DNA of 64,000 bases, taken from the NCBI GenBank assembly GCA_030435675.1, contig CM059621.1:12834001-12898000 (forward strand), given 5' to 3'. The DNA comes from Steinernema hermaphroditum (Eukaryota > Nematoda > Chromadorea > Rhabditida > Steinernematidae). The notes beneath the pieces were generated by a model, which saw nothing but the letters and a program-made list of their open reading frames with translations, made no database searches and had not been told where the DNA came from. The position numbers were made by a program, and so were the translations under genes. Below are positions 1-11,966 of this stretch, in pieces. How positions within the stretch are numbered: position 1 is the stretch's first letter; every line of letters begins with the position of its first letter.

Positions 1-23
1 AGTATAAGCTGTATCGTAAGTGA

Positions 24-734
24 GGCACTCACGTGGTCAGTAAGAACTCGCTTAATTTAGAAAGAATTAAGCCAATTTTAAAGCCTGATGACCCACTGAA
101 GGTGTTGCTTGCTCCAAACTGGCAGAGTGCCCTAACAAGGAAGAACATCAAAGAATTGGCCTGCTTAATCAACAGAAAAGAGAAGGTCATCGAGCAAGAA
201 TGGTCAGTTTCTGAGATGTACCTTACTTATACCATCAGTTTCAGGTTGAACATAGGGTACCTCATGCTCAAAACATATAACGAATTCCGAGATCGCGATG
301 ACATCACTTTAAGGGATGTCGAGCAAAAAGCATTCGACCTCGTAGCGTCGTTCAACGTCGAAATCTTCCGGGAATGCCTCACGTATCTCCTTGAGCTGCC
401 CGTCGTCAATTCACTCGCCCAAATCAATCACGCACGACTCTCCAAATGGATCGCCTCGAAGGGTCTTGCTTTCGCTACCAGCAAACCGAGCACCGGACAT
501 CATGTGCTATCCGTTATCCAGAAGGCGTTGAAGGATCTTACCGAATACGGCTACATGGATCGCCTGCCGCTCTCCATAACAATCAGAGATCTCGTAGAGC
601 TTCTAGCCGAGCTCGTGGATCAGAAGCTGTACAAGGGAAACCTCAACGAACACAACAAGAAAGTAAAAAAGGTCATCAAGTGCTTCAGTAAGACGCTGGC
701 AGAGAGGGCACGCGCGAAGGAAACAAATGTGTAG
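24..734 (+). CDS. C-terminal part of an unidentified protein, possibly ORC4-like
   Basis: About 230 codons are open from near the window edge to a TAG at 732-734. The 5' end is missing or lies in an upstream exon: a stop sits at 21-23 in this frame, and an acceptor-like TCAG at 37-40 could start the exon. The visible protein is helical and mixed-charge, with no membrane segment, and ends in a lysine/arginine-rich tail. The spacing of hydrophobic residues, a YNEF motif and a following AFxxL...LxEL-type helix weakly recall the C-terminal winged-helix part of origin recognition complex subunit 4. This is only a resemblance by eye; no ATPase motif is in the window. The gene is tail to tail with the DDX47 gene, 279 bp away. 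It is a real gene; its family is unsure. Confidence 0.5.
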   Translation, partial: GTHVVSKNSLNLERIKPILKPDDPLKVLLAPNWQSALTRKNIKELACLINRKEKVIEQEWSVSEMYLTYTISFRLNIGYLMLKTYNEFRDRDDITLRDVEQKAFDLVASFNVEIFRECLTYLLELPVVNSLAQINHARLSKWIASKGLAFATSKPSTGHHVLSVIQKALKDLTEYGYMDRLPLSITIRDLVELLAELVDQKLYKGNLNEHNKKVKKVIKCFSKTLAERARAKETNV

Positions 735-1013
735 TGAAGTGCACATCTACCCATGGATTGTTTTTTGTTATTGTTGTTCATCTTGTTGTTTTGTTGCAGA
801 GTTTAAAAGATTCCCAAGGGATTGGAGACCATTGTTGGCGTGCTCCACAGGCAAAGCATCTTAAGGTCACTCGTAGCCGCGCCAGGTACATCTCAGACGA
901 CCATGGTCGCTTGCTAACCTTGCACGTGGGATGCAGATGAGTTCCAGATCTTTACCAGAGGTGAAAACATAACAACGATTCAACAACAAAAATAACAAAT
1001 CAACAATGGTAGA

Positions 1014-2770
1014 TCATCGGCCTCCTTTGCCCTTCTTGGCGCCTCCGCGCATGTTCGTGATCCTGACTCCGTGTTTCTGAATCTTCTTCTTGAAACGGTT
1101 GTCGTTCTCGTCGTCACTGTCGGCCACTCGTTTCCGCTTTCCACCCTTCTTAGAATCTTCGATTTCTTTCAGCTCCTAAATCACCACATCTAGCAGGAGC
1201 GGAGAAATGAGCTACTTACAGCTTTGGCAGCTCTTCCTGCCTCGTTCACGCGCTCTACGAGAAGCATCACATCACTCTCCACACACTCGTATCCCGGCAG
1301 CTTCTTTCCGATCAGGTGTTCAATGCGCTGATACACCTCGACGTCGTACTGAGTAACGAAGGTCACCGAAACTCCAGAGCGACCGGCACGAGCGGTACGA
1401 CCGACGCGGTGCACGTAGTCCTTCGACTGTGATGGAACATCGTAGTTGATGACGGCGTCCACGTGGGGAATGTCAAGACCTGGGAAGAAGAGAGTTACTC
1501 CTGCGCACAAAGCAGTCCACTCCAGTACCTCGAGAAGCAACGTCAGTGCACACGAGGATGGGGCGGGCCTTCGACTTGAACTTGTTGAGCGACCCCAGAC
1601 GTTTCGTTTGACTCATTTGGCCGTGAAGGGGAACGGCGCCGAATCCGAGATGTCGCAGAAGGAGAGCGGTCTTCATGACACCTGCGCAGGTGGCACAGAA
1701 GATTATCGACGTGCTTCCCGCCATCTCGTTGAGCACATACACGAGGTACGCTTCCTGTAAGCACCGCTGTTACAAGAGGGTATGGCGCAGATGAGCACCT
1801 TGTACTTCTGAGGGATGAACAAGTAGGACTGCTTCAGTTTTTCCACAGTTTGGTATTTTGAGGAAACTTCCACTCGAGCAGGGTCTTTCAGGGAGGCGCG
1901 TTCCAGTTTAGCGACTTTCTTCGTCATGGTGGCAGAGAACAAGTACGTTTTCCTCTGCTTTGGCACGACCTTCAGGATTTTGTCCAGTTCAACTTCGAAG
2001 TCCATATTGAGAATACGGTCAGCTTCGTCCATGACCAGGTACTGAATTGAGCGCAGGTTGAATCCTTTCGAGTTTTCGAGGTGATCCACGAGACGACCGG
2101 GAGTGGCGACGATAATGTGCGGTCGTTTGGCCAGCGCCATAGCTTGAGTAACCATATCGACACCTCCAACAATGACAGCCACCAGCAATCCGATGGAAGA
2201 TCCCAGCGCCTCGAACTGCTCTCCGACTTGGAACGCCAACTCGCGCGTAGGGGTGAGGACGAGCGCGAACAACTTCTGGGGAGTGTCCAACAAATTCTGG
2301 AGGATCGGGAGCGCAAATGCTCCAGTTTTGCCGGAACTAAACATTGAGCACTTTAGAGCACTGAGGCGGACATTTGGCTGCCTACCCTGTTTCGGCCAGG
2401 CCGATGATATCGCGACCTTCGAAAGCGGGAGGCAAAGCAGCAGCCTGAATTTTGGAGGGCGCCTGCCATCCTAGTCTTTCACACGTTTCAACGAGGACGT
2501 CTTTCAAGCCCTAAACAACTGAAATCAGCACAAGAAGTGTCAGGTAGTTCATACCAGATCCTTAAACGTTTTCGGCGCTTCCTCTTCTTCGCTTTCTCCA
2601 TCGTCAGAGCTGTAGTCGCGCTTGATGGCTTGGAGAATCGCGAGCTCCTCTTCCTCGTTGAAGTTGCCCTCTGGCGGCGCCTTCAAAGAAACGTCACCGT
2701 TCTTCTTCTTCCTCAGCAGCTTCGCTCTCTGTTCCACGGGAAGCTCGTCTTCGGAAGAGGAGTCCGACAT
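1014..2770 (-). CDS. DDX47: ATP-dependent RNA helicase DDX47 / RRP3 homologue
   Basis: DEAD-box helicase for nucleolar pre-rRNA processing in small-subunit assembly. The acidic N-terminus starts [14 protein letters not shown] at the ATG 2770-2768. The core motifs follow in order: [13 protein letters not shown] (motif I), PTRELAFQ (Ia), [23 protein letters not shown] (motif II), SATM (motif III), then in the second RecA lobe [25 protein letters not shown] and [13 protein letters not shown] (motif VI). The lysine-rich tail ends [10 protein letters not shown] before the stop at 1016-1014. Five introns of about 45-55 nt interrupt the gene, for example between AETG and SGKTGA and inside DVASRG/LDIP. 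The match to animal DDX47 is collinear over the whole length. The start is 274 bp from the divergent IntS9 start, so the two may share a promoter region. Confidence 0.95.
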
Positions 2771-3044
2771 GTTTTACCTGAACGTTTTACCTGTTTTACC
2801 TTCATGACTACCAAAAAAAGCTCGAGGAAATCACGGAAAATCGCGTTCAATACGAATAAAATCGGAATCAATTTGACGTTCCCCAATAAAACCAGAAATC
2901 TGAAACTAATAATCACCGTTTCATCAGAACTGTTTGCAGGCAAATCGTCGCAAGATCTACAAAAAAGCGAAAACATTTTCGCATTCCTTTACCGAATGAT
3001 TTCTCGTCTGATGTGCCTTCGAAGCTGATTTTGACGAAACGAAG

Positions 3045-5552
3045 ATGGAAATCGTAAGTTCTCTGTCATAATCACTTTGATGTCTCGACTTTAGACGAGT
3101 TTGTCGCCAATCATCTCGCGGCCATGTTACGTCGTGAAGGTGAAGAGCGCCAATGTGACCATTCTGATCGATCCGATGGTCGATCTGAGTTCTCTGCAGT
3201 CCTATGTTCCCTTCAGCATTCTTCCGACGTAAGTGATACACTAGAATTGTCATCTACCAGTTATCTAGACCAGACAGACTGGAATAGACAGTCTTTCACG
3301 CTGTCTGCCATAATAGACACAGTCTCATGGATATGCCTCAAAATCTTGAGTCATCTCTACAGTGCCTTTCATCCCCAATTCCGCCTTATTTTAGAGGCCG
3401 ACTAGCACAACTCGCTTACGGGCCAAAAGAAGAAAAGTTTTTGCGCGTCTGTGACGGTTCTACATATGTGGATGGAACTCCCGAAGTTCGAATAGCGCCG
3501 GTGCGTTTTTTGATTAATCAACTATTCATCTACGCTTCTCTTCAGCTCCACATGGTGAAAATGCAAGACGTGGATGCTATTCTGGTCTCCCACTTTACCG
3601 GCCTTCTGGCGCTGCCCTTCTATACCGAGGGGACTGGCTTCGAGGGGATTGTCTACTGTACTGAACCTACGGCTCAACTTGGCAAATTGGTCGTCGAAGA
3701 GATGATCGAGTACTTGGCCCGTTGTAATGCCGACGCTACAAATACGAAGTGGAAGGATCCGATGTTTTGGGGGTAACTGACGACAGCAGAACTTGTATAT
3801 TTTGTTCGCTTTCAGCGCCTTTGCGAATCAGCCGACAAGTGACCCCCGCGACTGGCTCCCGTTCTACTCCAAGAGGCACCTTTTATCCTCTCTGAAACTC
3901 ATTACCAATGTATCATTCCGACAAACAATGGTATGTGTACGTTTCTCCTTCCATCACTTGTTCCTTGCATTTAGACCGTAGGAGGCTCTGTTTCCGTATC
4001 CGCGTACGGTAGCGGCTACTCGATTGGATCGTGTAACTGGAAGATATCCACGGAGCATGAAAGCGTCGTCTACGTGGCACACAGTTCTGCGAGGCAGGCG
4101 CACACTAACAGCGTCCAGTGGGATCAAATGAGGAGAGCCGATCACTTGATCCTGAGCACGATGTGCTTGAACCGGGATAACAGCCCGGGCGAGCAAGTTC
4201 TCAACATTGGAAAGATCGTCGTGGAAACGCTGCGAAGGGGAGGGAACGTTTTGATGCCCATGAGTCCGACGGGAACCATCTACGACATGTTTGAGATTTT
4301 GGCCTCGAACATGGACGGAGTAAGTGGTAACATTTTCTTTGTATCCACAGCTTTCTGTTCAGGGACAAATCTCGCTCGATGTGCCGATCTACTTCGTGTC
4401 GCCAGTCGCAGACTCTACTCTCGCTTATGCGAACATCTACGCCGAGTACTTGTCAGATAGCAAGCAAGCACTGGTTTATAAACCCGAAGAGCCGTTCTCC
4501 CACACACAGATGATTAAGAACGGGAGAGTGAAAGTGTACCAGGAGATCCACGGAAAGTTCTCCAAGGAGTTCAGGACCCCCTGCGTGATGATCACGGGAC
4601 ATCCGTCGCTTAGAGTGGGAGACGCCGTTCACTTCCTGGAAATGTGGGGAGCCGACAGCAGGAACTCTCTGATTATGACAGGTTCGATAGAAATGCTCCC
4701 TTCTCAAATATAACACATATTGCAGATCCTGACTATCCACTGGAGACTGTTTATGGTCCGTTCAAGACCCTTGCCATCCGTGCACACTACTGTCCGGTCG
4801 AAACGCGACTCGATCACTCCCAACTCGGTAAAATCCTATCTGATTTGGACCCGAAGAAGATCTACACGCCACCAGAAGTGAAGAACTCCATCGAAAACTT
4901 CTGGAACATATTGTCAGAGATCCGCAAAGTCAGCAACGACGGAGGCGAAATGAAGTACCACTCGAACGCTCTTCGCGGCTTGAATCTACGTCAGCTCGAA
5001 ATATATAGGGCGATCCTCGATGCCGGCAGGCCTCAAATACCGCCATATCACCCGTACGACAGAATCCACGCGCTCTCTTATGGTCTTCCGTGCGCGCTGA
5101 GTGGAACACGCCCAACGCGGAAAGTCCACGTGCACCCCGATGTTCTCCGAGGCGTCAACGTTACGGGTCATGGTCCAAATGGAAATGTAGGAATGGGAGC
5201 CATCAGAGGATATCTTTCTGTGTACGACAACGTCTACGAGCTGAACCCTGTGCCTGAGAACGAGCTGCAGCGAGTGCGGAAACGGACATACGGACAGCTG
5301 GATCTCGAACTGTTCCAGAGGAAGTTGCAAACCTTTAAAATTAACTTCACGGTGAAAACGGACGCTGATCACTCAACGACATTTAATGCAAGTCCTTTCA
5401 TGAATCTATGAGTTCTAATGACGTGTGTTTAGACGAGTACCGGAACGGTTTGGGTGGACGCGTCGCGCCTGAAGACCAGGATCTCTTCGACGAAGCGGGA
5501 AAGTCGCGTACGGCTGGCCGAGATTGTGCGGCATTGTTTGAAATCGATTTAA
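3045..5552 (+). CDS. INTS9: Integrator complex subunit 9 homologue
   Basis: Subunit of the Integrator RNA-cleavage module. It is a metallo-beta-lactamase/beta-CASP protein that partners the nuclease IntS11 in 3'-end formation of snRNAs and in promoter-proximal termination. The first exon is only MEI, then GTAAGT. The match to animal IntS9 is collinear: FYTEGTGFEGIVYCTEPT, the SGY..GSCNWKI-type block, EQVLNIGKIVVETLRRGG, PIYFVSPVADSTLAYANI, ITGHPSLRVGDAVHFLEM and the HYCPVETRL block. The zinc-binding HxHxDH of the active family is replaced by AILVSHFTGLLALP, as expected for the catalytically inactive subunit. The gene has several short introns. The stop is TAA at 5550-5552, with an AATAAA polyadenylation signal at 5589-5594. 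Confidence 0.93.
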
Positions 5553-6154
5553 GTTGTTAGTTGTTTTTTTTTCATGTGTGTACAAAAGAATAAAAATAAG
5601 CCGTCAGAAACGAGGAATTGTCATCAATGTTTGACTATGACAGGGATAACTGAAATCGTCCTCACCCGGCGTCGAACCCGTGTCGAGCATTTGCTAGACG
5701 GGCGACATGGCGCTGCGCTATTGAAGCACTGACGGAACCTCCGTCTCAGAACATTATAAGGCAGTCGCCAGAACTTCTAATATTCGTCATTGGTCATCTT
5801 CGTCCATGCATTGTCTAGACGTCTAGAGAGATGTTTTTCTGTCTCTTGCAGCGGTAGTGACACTTTCCAGACATGAATAAATTTCCCTCTGCATTTATCG
5901 CAAACGCCGAGCAGTCGGTCGCGATTAGTAACTCGAACAGGTGATTTTAGGCGATGTGATTAAAAGCCGACTTGAACAGTGTTAAGGAGAACATATATCC
6001 AGTCCACGTCACAAATTAAACTCGAAAATTTGCGCTAGTATGCCATGACCTGCCTCACACGGCTGAAACTGGGAAACAAGACTTTTTATCGAAATAAAAC
6101 ATAAGTACAACCAACAAACTGCAAAAAACGTATGGACTACGACTCCTTCTGTTC
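5553..6154. other. Intergenic region between convergent genes, with a tRNA-like remnant
   Basis: No open frame of note. It holds the AATAAA of the IntS9 gene at 5589-5594, a TCTAGAC-rich stretch near 5815-5830 and the tRNA-like segment listed separately. Nothing else is recognisable. Confidence 0.6.
5655..5735 (-). pseudogene. tRNA-like remnant (A and B box)
   Basis: On the minus strand a TAGCGCAG segment resembling an A box lies about 45 nt upstream of GGTTCGACGCC, a good B box (T-loop). The spacing is right for a tRNA, but the acceptor arms pair only partly and the T stem has a mismatch. It reads as a degenerate tRNA or tRNA-derived element rather than a working gene. A covariance-model tRNA search would settle it. 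Confidence 0.3.
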
Positions 6155-7328
6155 TTAGGCGTTACGACGAGCCGCCACTGTTTTGGCCACAGAAGCCATC
6201 ATTGCTCGTTCACCCAGTCCGAGACGTACTGCGGGAGACTTTCGACCAGGTTCTTCGCTCGATGCACTCTGTCAAAGCGCAATTTATAATTTTTTCAACA
6301 ATTTTGAAACTGAATACCTGAACACGAATATTGGGCTTGAAATACTGCACGGCGCGTCTCTCTGGCTCTGTAAGGACGTGAAGATTGACTTGTTCAATGG
6401 GTTGCGGTTCCAGGGGCTCGTTCTCGATTTCGGTCGTATCTGATCCGTGGTACGACTTGATTTCCTTGATTATATTCTTCTTGATATCTAAACGAACAGT
6501 CAACTACTTCGCCCTCCAGATCTATTCTACCTTCGAATGGGTACTTCAGCATCATTTCGATCACTCCCGTTTCCTCGACAATTGTGCATGAGAGTTCGTT
6601 GATGAAGTAGAAATGAAGCGCTCGCTGGGCACTACGTGTTTCGAAGTGCTCGAACCAGCATCGTTTATCAAGCGGTTCGTTGTAACGACGGAAGTACGCG
6701 TCTTGGACGGTTTGCAAGGGGACAAGGTTACTGTGTCCGCCGAGGTCGCGAACCAGCTTGCACAACTTGTAGCGGAACTAAAAACGCGAAATTATACACA
6801 ATTTTGCGTTCATTTCACTCGCTCTCTTTGCATTTTCCTCATTCGTTTCTTTCGCCATGGTCATTTCATCCGCACGGTGGTTCTTAACAGGCCTAAATGA
6901 TATATTTTTAACAGGATGAATGAAACCTGAACTGACCCATGAAGTTCAGATTCAGCGCTTTTCTCCGTGATGAGCAGCAAACGATCGATTCGTCGATCGG
7001 GATACAGTGAGAACACCTTCTTGCCGTCCTCTTCGAATTTCCTCTCCACTGCATCGCGCATGTACTCTGACTCGAGGAACTTCTCGAAGTTCGGGTATCC
7101 CAAAGCACGCGCGGTATGGTCCGGATTGGTTCCACACAGAACTCTACACAAGAGCAATATATAAGATCCCGAACGATATACTTACGGGAAGAGCTGACTC
7201 ATCTTTGATAGTGTTCCATCGGACGCGCCGATGATGCACATTGCGTCAACTTTGAACGCGAGCAAATCGTGCTCGCGTTTTGTAGCTGCCGTGAGGCGCA
7301 CCCGGCTGATGAAATCCATGGTACTCAT
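6155..7328 (-). CDS. Putative protein with two LOTUS/OST-HTH-like domains
   Basis: The ATG at 7328-7326 follows a TTTCAG acceptor (likely spliced-leader site) and starts MSTMDFISRVRL. The first domain-like block contains KVDAMCIIGASDGTLSKMSQ, then LGYPNFEKFLES, which fits the small winged-helix LOTUS pattern. A second block (LCKLVRDLGGHSNLVPLQTV, AYFRRYNEPLDKR, WFEHFET) looks like a second copy. A charged linker and a basic tail ending VAARRNA follow. Phase-0 joining across the last intron (49 nt) gives the stop at 6157-6155. LOTUS proteins bind germline DEAD-box helicases in germ granules; that role here is inference. The exon joining the two blocks (about 6795-6905) is uncertain. Confidence 0.45.
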
Positions 7329-7827
7329 TGCTGAAATAGTGAAAGGAGAGGGATAAGCAGGAAGCACCGCGACTCGAGAATTTCACGGCTCGCAAAGTGA
7401 AAGCTGAGTCTCTGGGGGAAAATCAAACAAGATCGTTCGTGCTGCAGACATAGACTGGGTTCTGAAACGATTGACCTTTTTATGACGAGCGAGGGCCATG
7501 CGTCAAGGAAAGAGACACTGATGGCGACGGCTCGTTCTCTGCAGACGTCTCGTCACTACTTGCCGTCTCGTAGCTTGTCCTTTCTGTCTAGCCGCTGCTC
7601 AAGATGTCTTTTCATTTCGTTCTCCGTCATTTCTTCTGGCGGCTGTGTTCTCGGTTCTGTTTTGCGGAAAGTTTTCTGAGGGTTGCCTGTACAATGTTTT
7701 CTTGAGCATAGCAAGTCACATTGTCTGTGTTGTCACTCGCGCTTTTCCGACTATATTCCGCGTTTGTTGCGCGACCCTTTTTGTGTTTTCCCACTTTTAA
7801 TTTTCTATGATTTTAGCTGTTCCAGTG
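7329..7827. other. Intergenic / 5' flank of the repeat-protein gene
   Basis: A 500-bp divergent spacer between the LOTUS-like gene and the repeat-protein gene. It ends in a pyrimidine-rich stretch and an ATTTTAG acceptor at 7810-7816, the likely trans-splice site of the downstream gene. A 65-codon open frame at 7482-7679 has no family likeness and was not called. Confidence 0.5.
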
Positions 7828-9289
7828 ATGCATACTGAGAGCTACAACTTCCCGGGCGTTCCAACCTTTGTGGAATTTGACGCGAATGGCCCAATTTTTG
7901 TGGTCGATGAAGCTGTCTTGAACGAACCAGTTCCAGCAGTGGATGAAGCTGCCTCGAAGGAACCAGTTCCAGCAGTGGATGAAGCTGCCTCGAATGAACC
8001 AATTCCAGCGGTGGATGAAGCTGCATCGAAGGAACCAATTCCAGCGGTGGATGAAGCTGTCTCGAACGAACCAATTCCAGCGGTGGAAGAAGGTGCCTCG
8101 AACGAACCAATTCCAGCGGTGGATGAAGCTGCCTTGAACAAACCAATTCCAGCGGTGGATGAAGCTGCCTTGAACAAACCAATTCCAACGGTGGATGAAG
8201 CTGCCTCGAACGGCCCAATTCCAGCGATTGGTGAACCTGTCTCGAAGGAACAAATTCCAGCAGTGGATGAACCAGTCTCGAAAGAATCAATTCCAGAGGT
8301 GGATGAAGCTCTCTCAGAGGAACCAATTCCAGCGGTGGACGAAACTGTCTCGAAGGAATCAATTCCAGCAGTGGATGAAGCTCTCTCAAAGGAACCAATT
8401 CCAGCGGTTGACGAAACTGTCTCGAAGGGATCAATTCCAGCAGTGGATGAACCTGTCTCGAAGGAGCCAATTCCATCGGTTGATGAACCTGTCTCGAAGG
8501 AACCACTTCCAGCGGTTGATGAACCTGTCTCAAACGAACCAATTCCAGCGGTGGATGAACCTGTCTCGAAGGAATCGATTCCAGCGGCGGATGAAGCTGT
8601 CCCGAAGGAACCAATTCCAGCGGTGGATGAAGCTGTCTCGAAGAAACCAATTCCAACAGTGGATGAATCTGTCTCGAAGAAACCAATTCCAACAGTGGAT
8701 GAATCTGTCTCGAAGAAACCAATTCCAGCTGTGCGCCCACACCAGCCTCCATTGCGGGTAACTCCTGTTAAATCGCAGCCAGTGAAGCCTCGGACGGGAA
8801 CGGCAATCATTTGCAATCGGCTGTCTCAGCCAGCAAATAAAAAAGCTCCACAGCCAGTGCCTTTGGTTCGTCAACTTCCACGTACTTCGCGCGTGACTCC
8901 TACAAAGGCGCAACCGTCAAACTCTCGCACGGAAAGCGTTTTTGATCGTCTTTCGAAGCCGAAGTCCAAAGCATCTCGGGACAGCGAAGTACCGAAAACT
9001 GAAGGTTGTTATTTATTTTCGATCCAGTTTTAATGTTGTAGATTTCAGCACCCATGCCAACGCGCAGCCGTCCACGCAGCAGCCTCATGATGCCAACAGC
9101 CGATGCCGTGCAGAAAGCTGCTCGAAATTCGTCGTGTTACAAGGAGTGAGTTCATATGGCTGCATTCATTTCACTGATCCTCATTCGTTTAGCATGAAGA
9201 ATGCTCGAATCCCAGGACTCATCGGAATAAAGGCTGCCCCAGTGAAGCGCGTGCACTCCCAGGAACGAGCGAAGCCAACTCAGAAGTAG
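7828..9289 (+). CDS. Low-complexity protein with 23 tandem 12-residue repeats
   Basis: I do not recognise this gene. After a short N-terminus (MHTESYNFPGVP), 23 copies of a 12-residue unit of consensus PAVDEAVSKEPI run from about 7893 to 8727 without interruption. The units are acidic and proline-rich. The tail is basic and carries two related motifs, CNRLSQP and FDRLSKPKSK, suggesting a repeated short binding motif. Two introns with good GT-AG sites (about 45 nt) then lead to the C-terminus ending RAKPTQK and TAG at 9287-9289. I chose the ATG at 7828 because the in-frame ATG at 7807 lies inside the acceptor region ending at 7816. The protein is probably disordered, like cytoskeleton-associated or structural linker proteins; function unknown. 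Confidence 0.7.
7893..8727 (+). repeat. 36-bp coding minisatellite, 23 units
   Basis: Twenty-three tandem 36-bp units encode the PAVDEAVSKEPI repeat of the surrounding gene. The unit is a multiple of three and lacks stops in most frames, so long antisense and alternative-frame ORFs appear over it. Neighbouring units are most alike (for example the last two PTVDESVSKKPI units), as expected for growth by slippage or unequal exchange. Confidence 0.9.
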
Positions 9290-9619
9290 ACATATATAAG
9301 TCGTAACGTTTATGTATTTCATGTGGATGTTTCCAATCAACTGTAATTTTTACGTGCTTTCGAGTTTCTTGTCTTTTTTAGTCACGCTCAGATTCACATT
9401 TTGCGGTTTCTTGAGGAAGAGGTGAGGTAGGTCGCGGGAGGGGGAGTTTCTGCAAGTGTTGAGGAGATCCTTCAAGGAAGACAGGCTGCCGCTGATAATG
9501 CCAAAAGTTAAGGATTTGGGAGTTGATTTATTGGTGCACATGTGCATACATTTATCAATCTGAAGTTCCAGATTCTTTTACATGGTTCCGGCGTAGGGGT
9601 ATGTACAAGAGGGCCGAAT
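9290..9619. other. Short region between convergent genes
   Basis: A 330-bp spacer holding the 3' ends of the repeat-protein gene and the reductase gene. I see no gene, RNA or repeat in it. Confidence 0.5.
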
Positions 9620-11689
9620 TCAGGCGGCCACTGAGGGCTCCTCCTCCTTATGCTCGGGCTCTGCCTCATTGGACCTTCTCGGAATCATTCTGCATCCCAC
9701 AGCGGGGGGTTTCACCATCCTTTGCTTGATCATCGAGTGCATCATGGCGACTACGGAGTCCTTCGGCGCCACATAGTTCATCCCGAGGAGCTCCACGGAC
9801 TGAAAAGGGTCTCTAGAGGCGGAGTGGCGGACGGGGATGGCGGACCTTCTGGTTAGCGAAGCGCAGCTCGGGGCCCACGCGGTGCACGACTGACTTCGCC
9901 TGCTCGTCGATGTTAAGCTTTGCGTAAACCTTCAAGAGCCATGTGGGGGTGACAATCTTCGAGATACGGTAGCCCCGCGGAGAGAACTCCTCGTGCAGCC
10001 AGTTGGCCATGTCTCCGAACCACACGGGACTCGTGTGTGTCACAAGGATGCGTTGTCCATTCGTCTCGGGACGTTCAAGGGCGCGGATATGCGCCACGGC
10101 GACGTCGCGGACGTCGACGACCCCGAGGCAGATCTTCGGCGACGCAAGGTACGTTCGCATGTTCATCATGCGACCGATCACCTAGACAAAGTAAAATAAA
10201 GTGAATTTTTAGACAAAAACCCGCAAAGTGCAACTCCAACCGATCTCTTGAGTCCAAAAAAGGTGCTAAATTGTCTAAAAAATCACTACGCTTTATTTTT
10301 AGTGAGATCCAGATTAGGACCGGTCATTTTCTTAGCTGTAGAGTCTAACCTACCGTAGCACTTCCGTGCTCCTGGTCGGAGAGCACAGGTCCTGTGACGA
10401 AAGTCGGGTTGATCACTGTTAGCTCAAAACGTTCTCTCCCTATAAATGATGGTTTCATGGCCGAATCTACCGTATGCCCACCGTTCAGAGAATTCCAAAA
10501 GTTCCAGGCGCTCCTCTCGGCGAGCGTCTTCGACCTTGCGTAGTTCTCCACATGTTTGTTCTCAAGATTCGTCCAGCACGACTCGTCGAAGACGCACTCG
10601 TCGTTTTTATGTCCGTCTAAAGGGAGTACGGTATCCCCCCACCACAGTAGCCCTACCGTTTATGGCCGCGCAGCTGCTCGTCATGACGACCTTCTTGACG
10701 CCGCCGCACTTCGACGCCGCCCTTAGGACGATCATCGTCCCGTCTACCGCCACCGTAATCGTGTGTTCATCGGCGACGATGGGCCACGGCGAGGCCACGT
10801 GGAGAATGTAGACGCATCCTTCTATGGCCCTAGATGTGGTTAGGCGATGACCGCGGGGCCAGAAGGACTCACTGGGGCCAGTCGTCCGGACGTTCCAGGT
10901 CCGCCTCGACCAGTTCCAGACGATCGGCAGCGCCTTTCAGCGAACGCAGCGGGGCGATCTGAAGAGAAGACGTCACGGGGAAGTGCGAAGGACGAGCTTT
11001 GAGGCGTTCATTAGGGGAGCGGAGGAAACATTACATCCAACTTTGCGTCACTTTGTTTTGGCAAAGAACGCGTTCTCTCGGCGTCTTTTATGTGACGAAA
11101 ATAGACAACTTGTGATTTTGGACTTTTACAAATAGAGATACGAAAGGTGATATCAAAAGTTCTGTTTCCGACCTCTTTCTTAAAAATTCAGTCGATTGTG
11201 GTTAAAGACAAGACAAAAAGCAAGAAGTTCTCTTAGACCTATCTTCAGTTACATCGTCTAGATTCAATCATGGTACACGCCAAATTCCACATGAGAAACA
11301 TCGAAAACACTCATGTACCCACGCTTTCCAAAAAGGTTATCTAATCACTCCTTTATCTTCAAAAACCTGATTTCTGCACTATTGGCATGTGCTACAAGTT
11401 GCACTTAGAAGGGCCCCTAGTCTCACGTCGATCTTAGCGTTCCATGTTCGTCCACTCCCTTGCTATCTCTGACCGTACATCGACCGAATCCAAAGAATCC
11501 ATACCTTCTTTTGGTTGTTCAGACTCCTCACAGTTCCTCTCACCGCGTACCCGTCCTCAAGAAGCTGCCGGACGCAGTGCAGAGCCACATACCCGGAGGC
11601 GCCGGTCACGAGCACTGAAAGAGCACCCCGTAGAGCCCGTTTCCGGCGGCGATGTTAAACAAACCTTTCTTCGACGCTCGATCCGTCAT
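9620..11689 (-). CDS. Dihydroflavonol-4-reductase-like NAD(P)-dependent oxidoreductase (extended SDR)
   Basis: Extended short-chain dehydrogenase of the dihydroflavonol reductase / cinnamoyl-CoA reductase type. The first exon (MTDRASKK) splices to VLVTGASGYVALHCVRQLL, the Rossmann nucleotide-binding motif, followed by RGTVRSL. Later blocks are DLERPDDWPQ, YILHVASPWP, VVMTSSCAA, the catalytic YARSKTLAE (YxxxK), INPTFVTGPVLSD and VDVRDVAVAHIRALERPET. The tail ends EEEPSVAA with the stop at 9622-9620. The second intron (about 10.97-11.51 kb) is long for this genome. The substrate is unknown; the family reduces ketones or aldehydes with NADPH. Assignment to the family is firm, to a specific enzyme not. 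Confidence 0.85.
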
Positions 11690-11966
11690 CACGCGAATTC
11701 TGAAATGAAACTCTGTGATGAGATCCCGCGGAACCCGTTCGACCGGGGTTCGCGAGTTCAGCGAACGAGTTTTCGGAACTGAAGGGGCATTCAAGAGCGC
11801 CGGAGGAAAACACTCCTAATCCGGGGATAGTCGTGCAAATCCTCGCCCCTGACCGGTTTCGCTTCAGGACAGCGGAGCAGGAAAAACAGAAGTGAGGGTG
11901 GAAGTTGTGTTTTGGAAGTCATTGGCATCTAAGGGTGAATTCGAATCCAGGGACAGAATGCTTCCG

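Noticed and set aside
7805..8816. Antisense open frames of 315 and 324 codons over the repeat gene
   Set aside because: They arise because the 36-bp unit is a multiple of three and lacks stops in most frames; composition is a mirror of the sense repeat.
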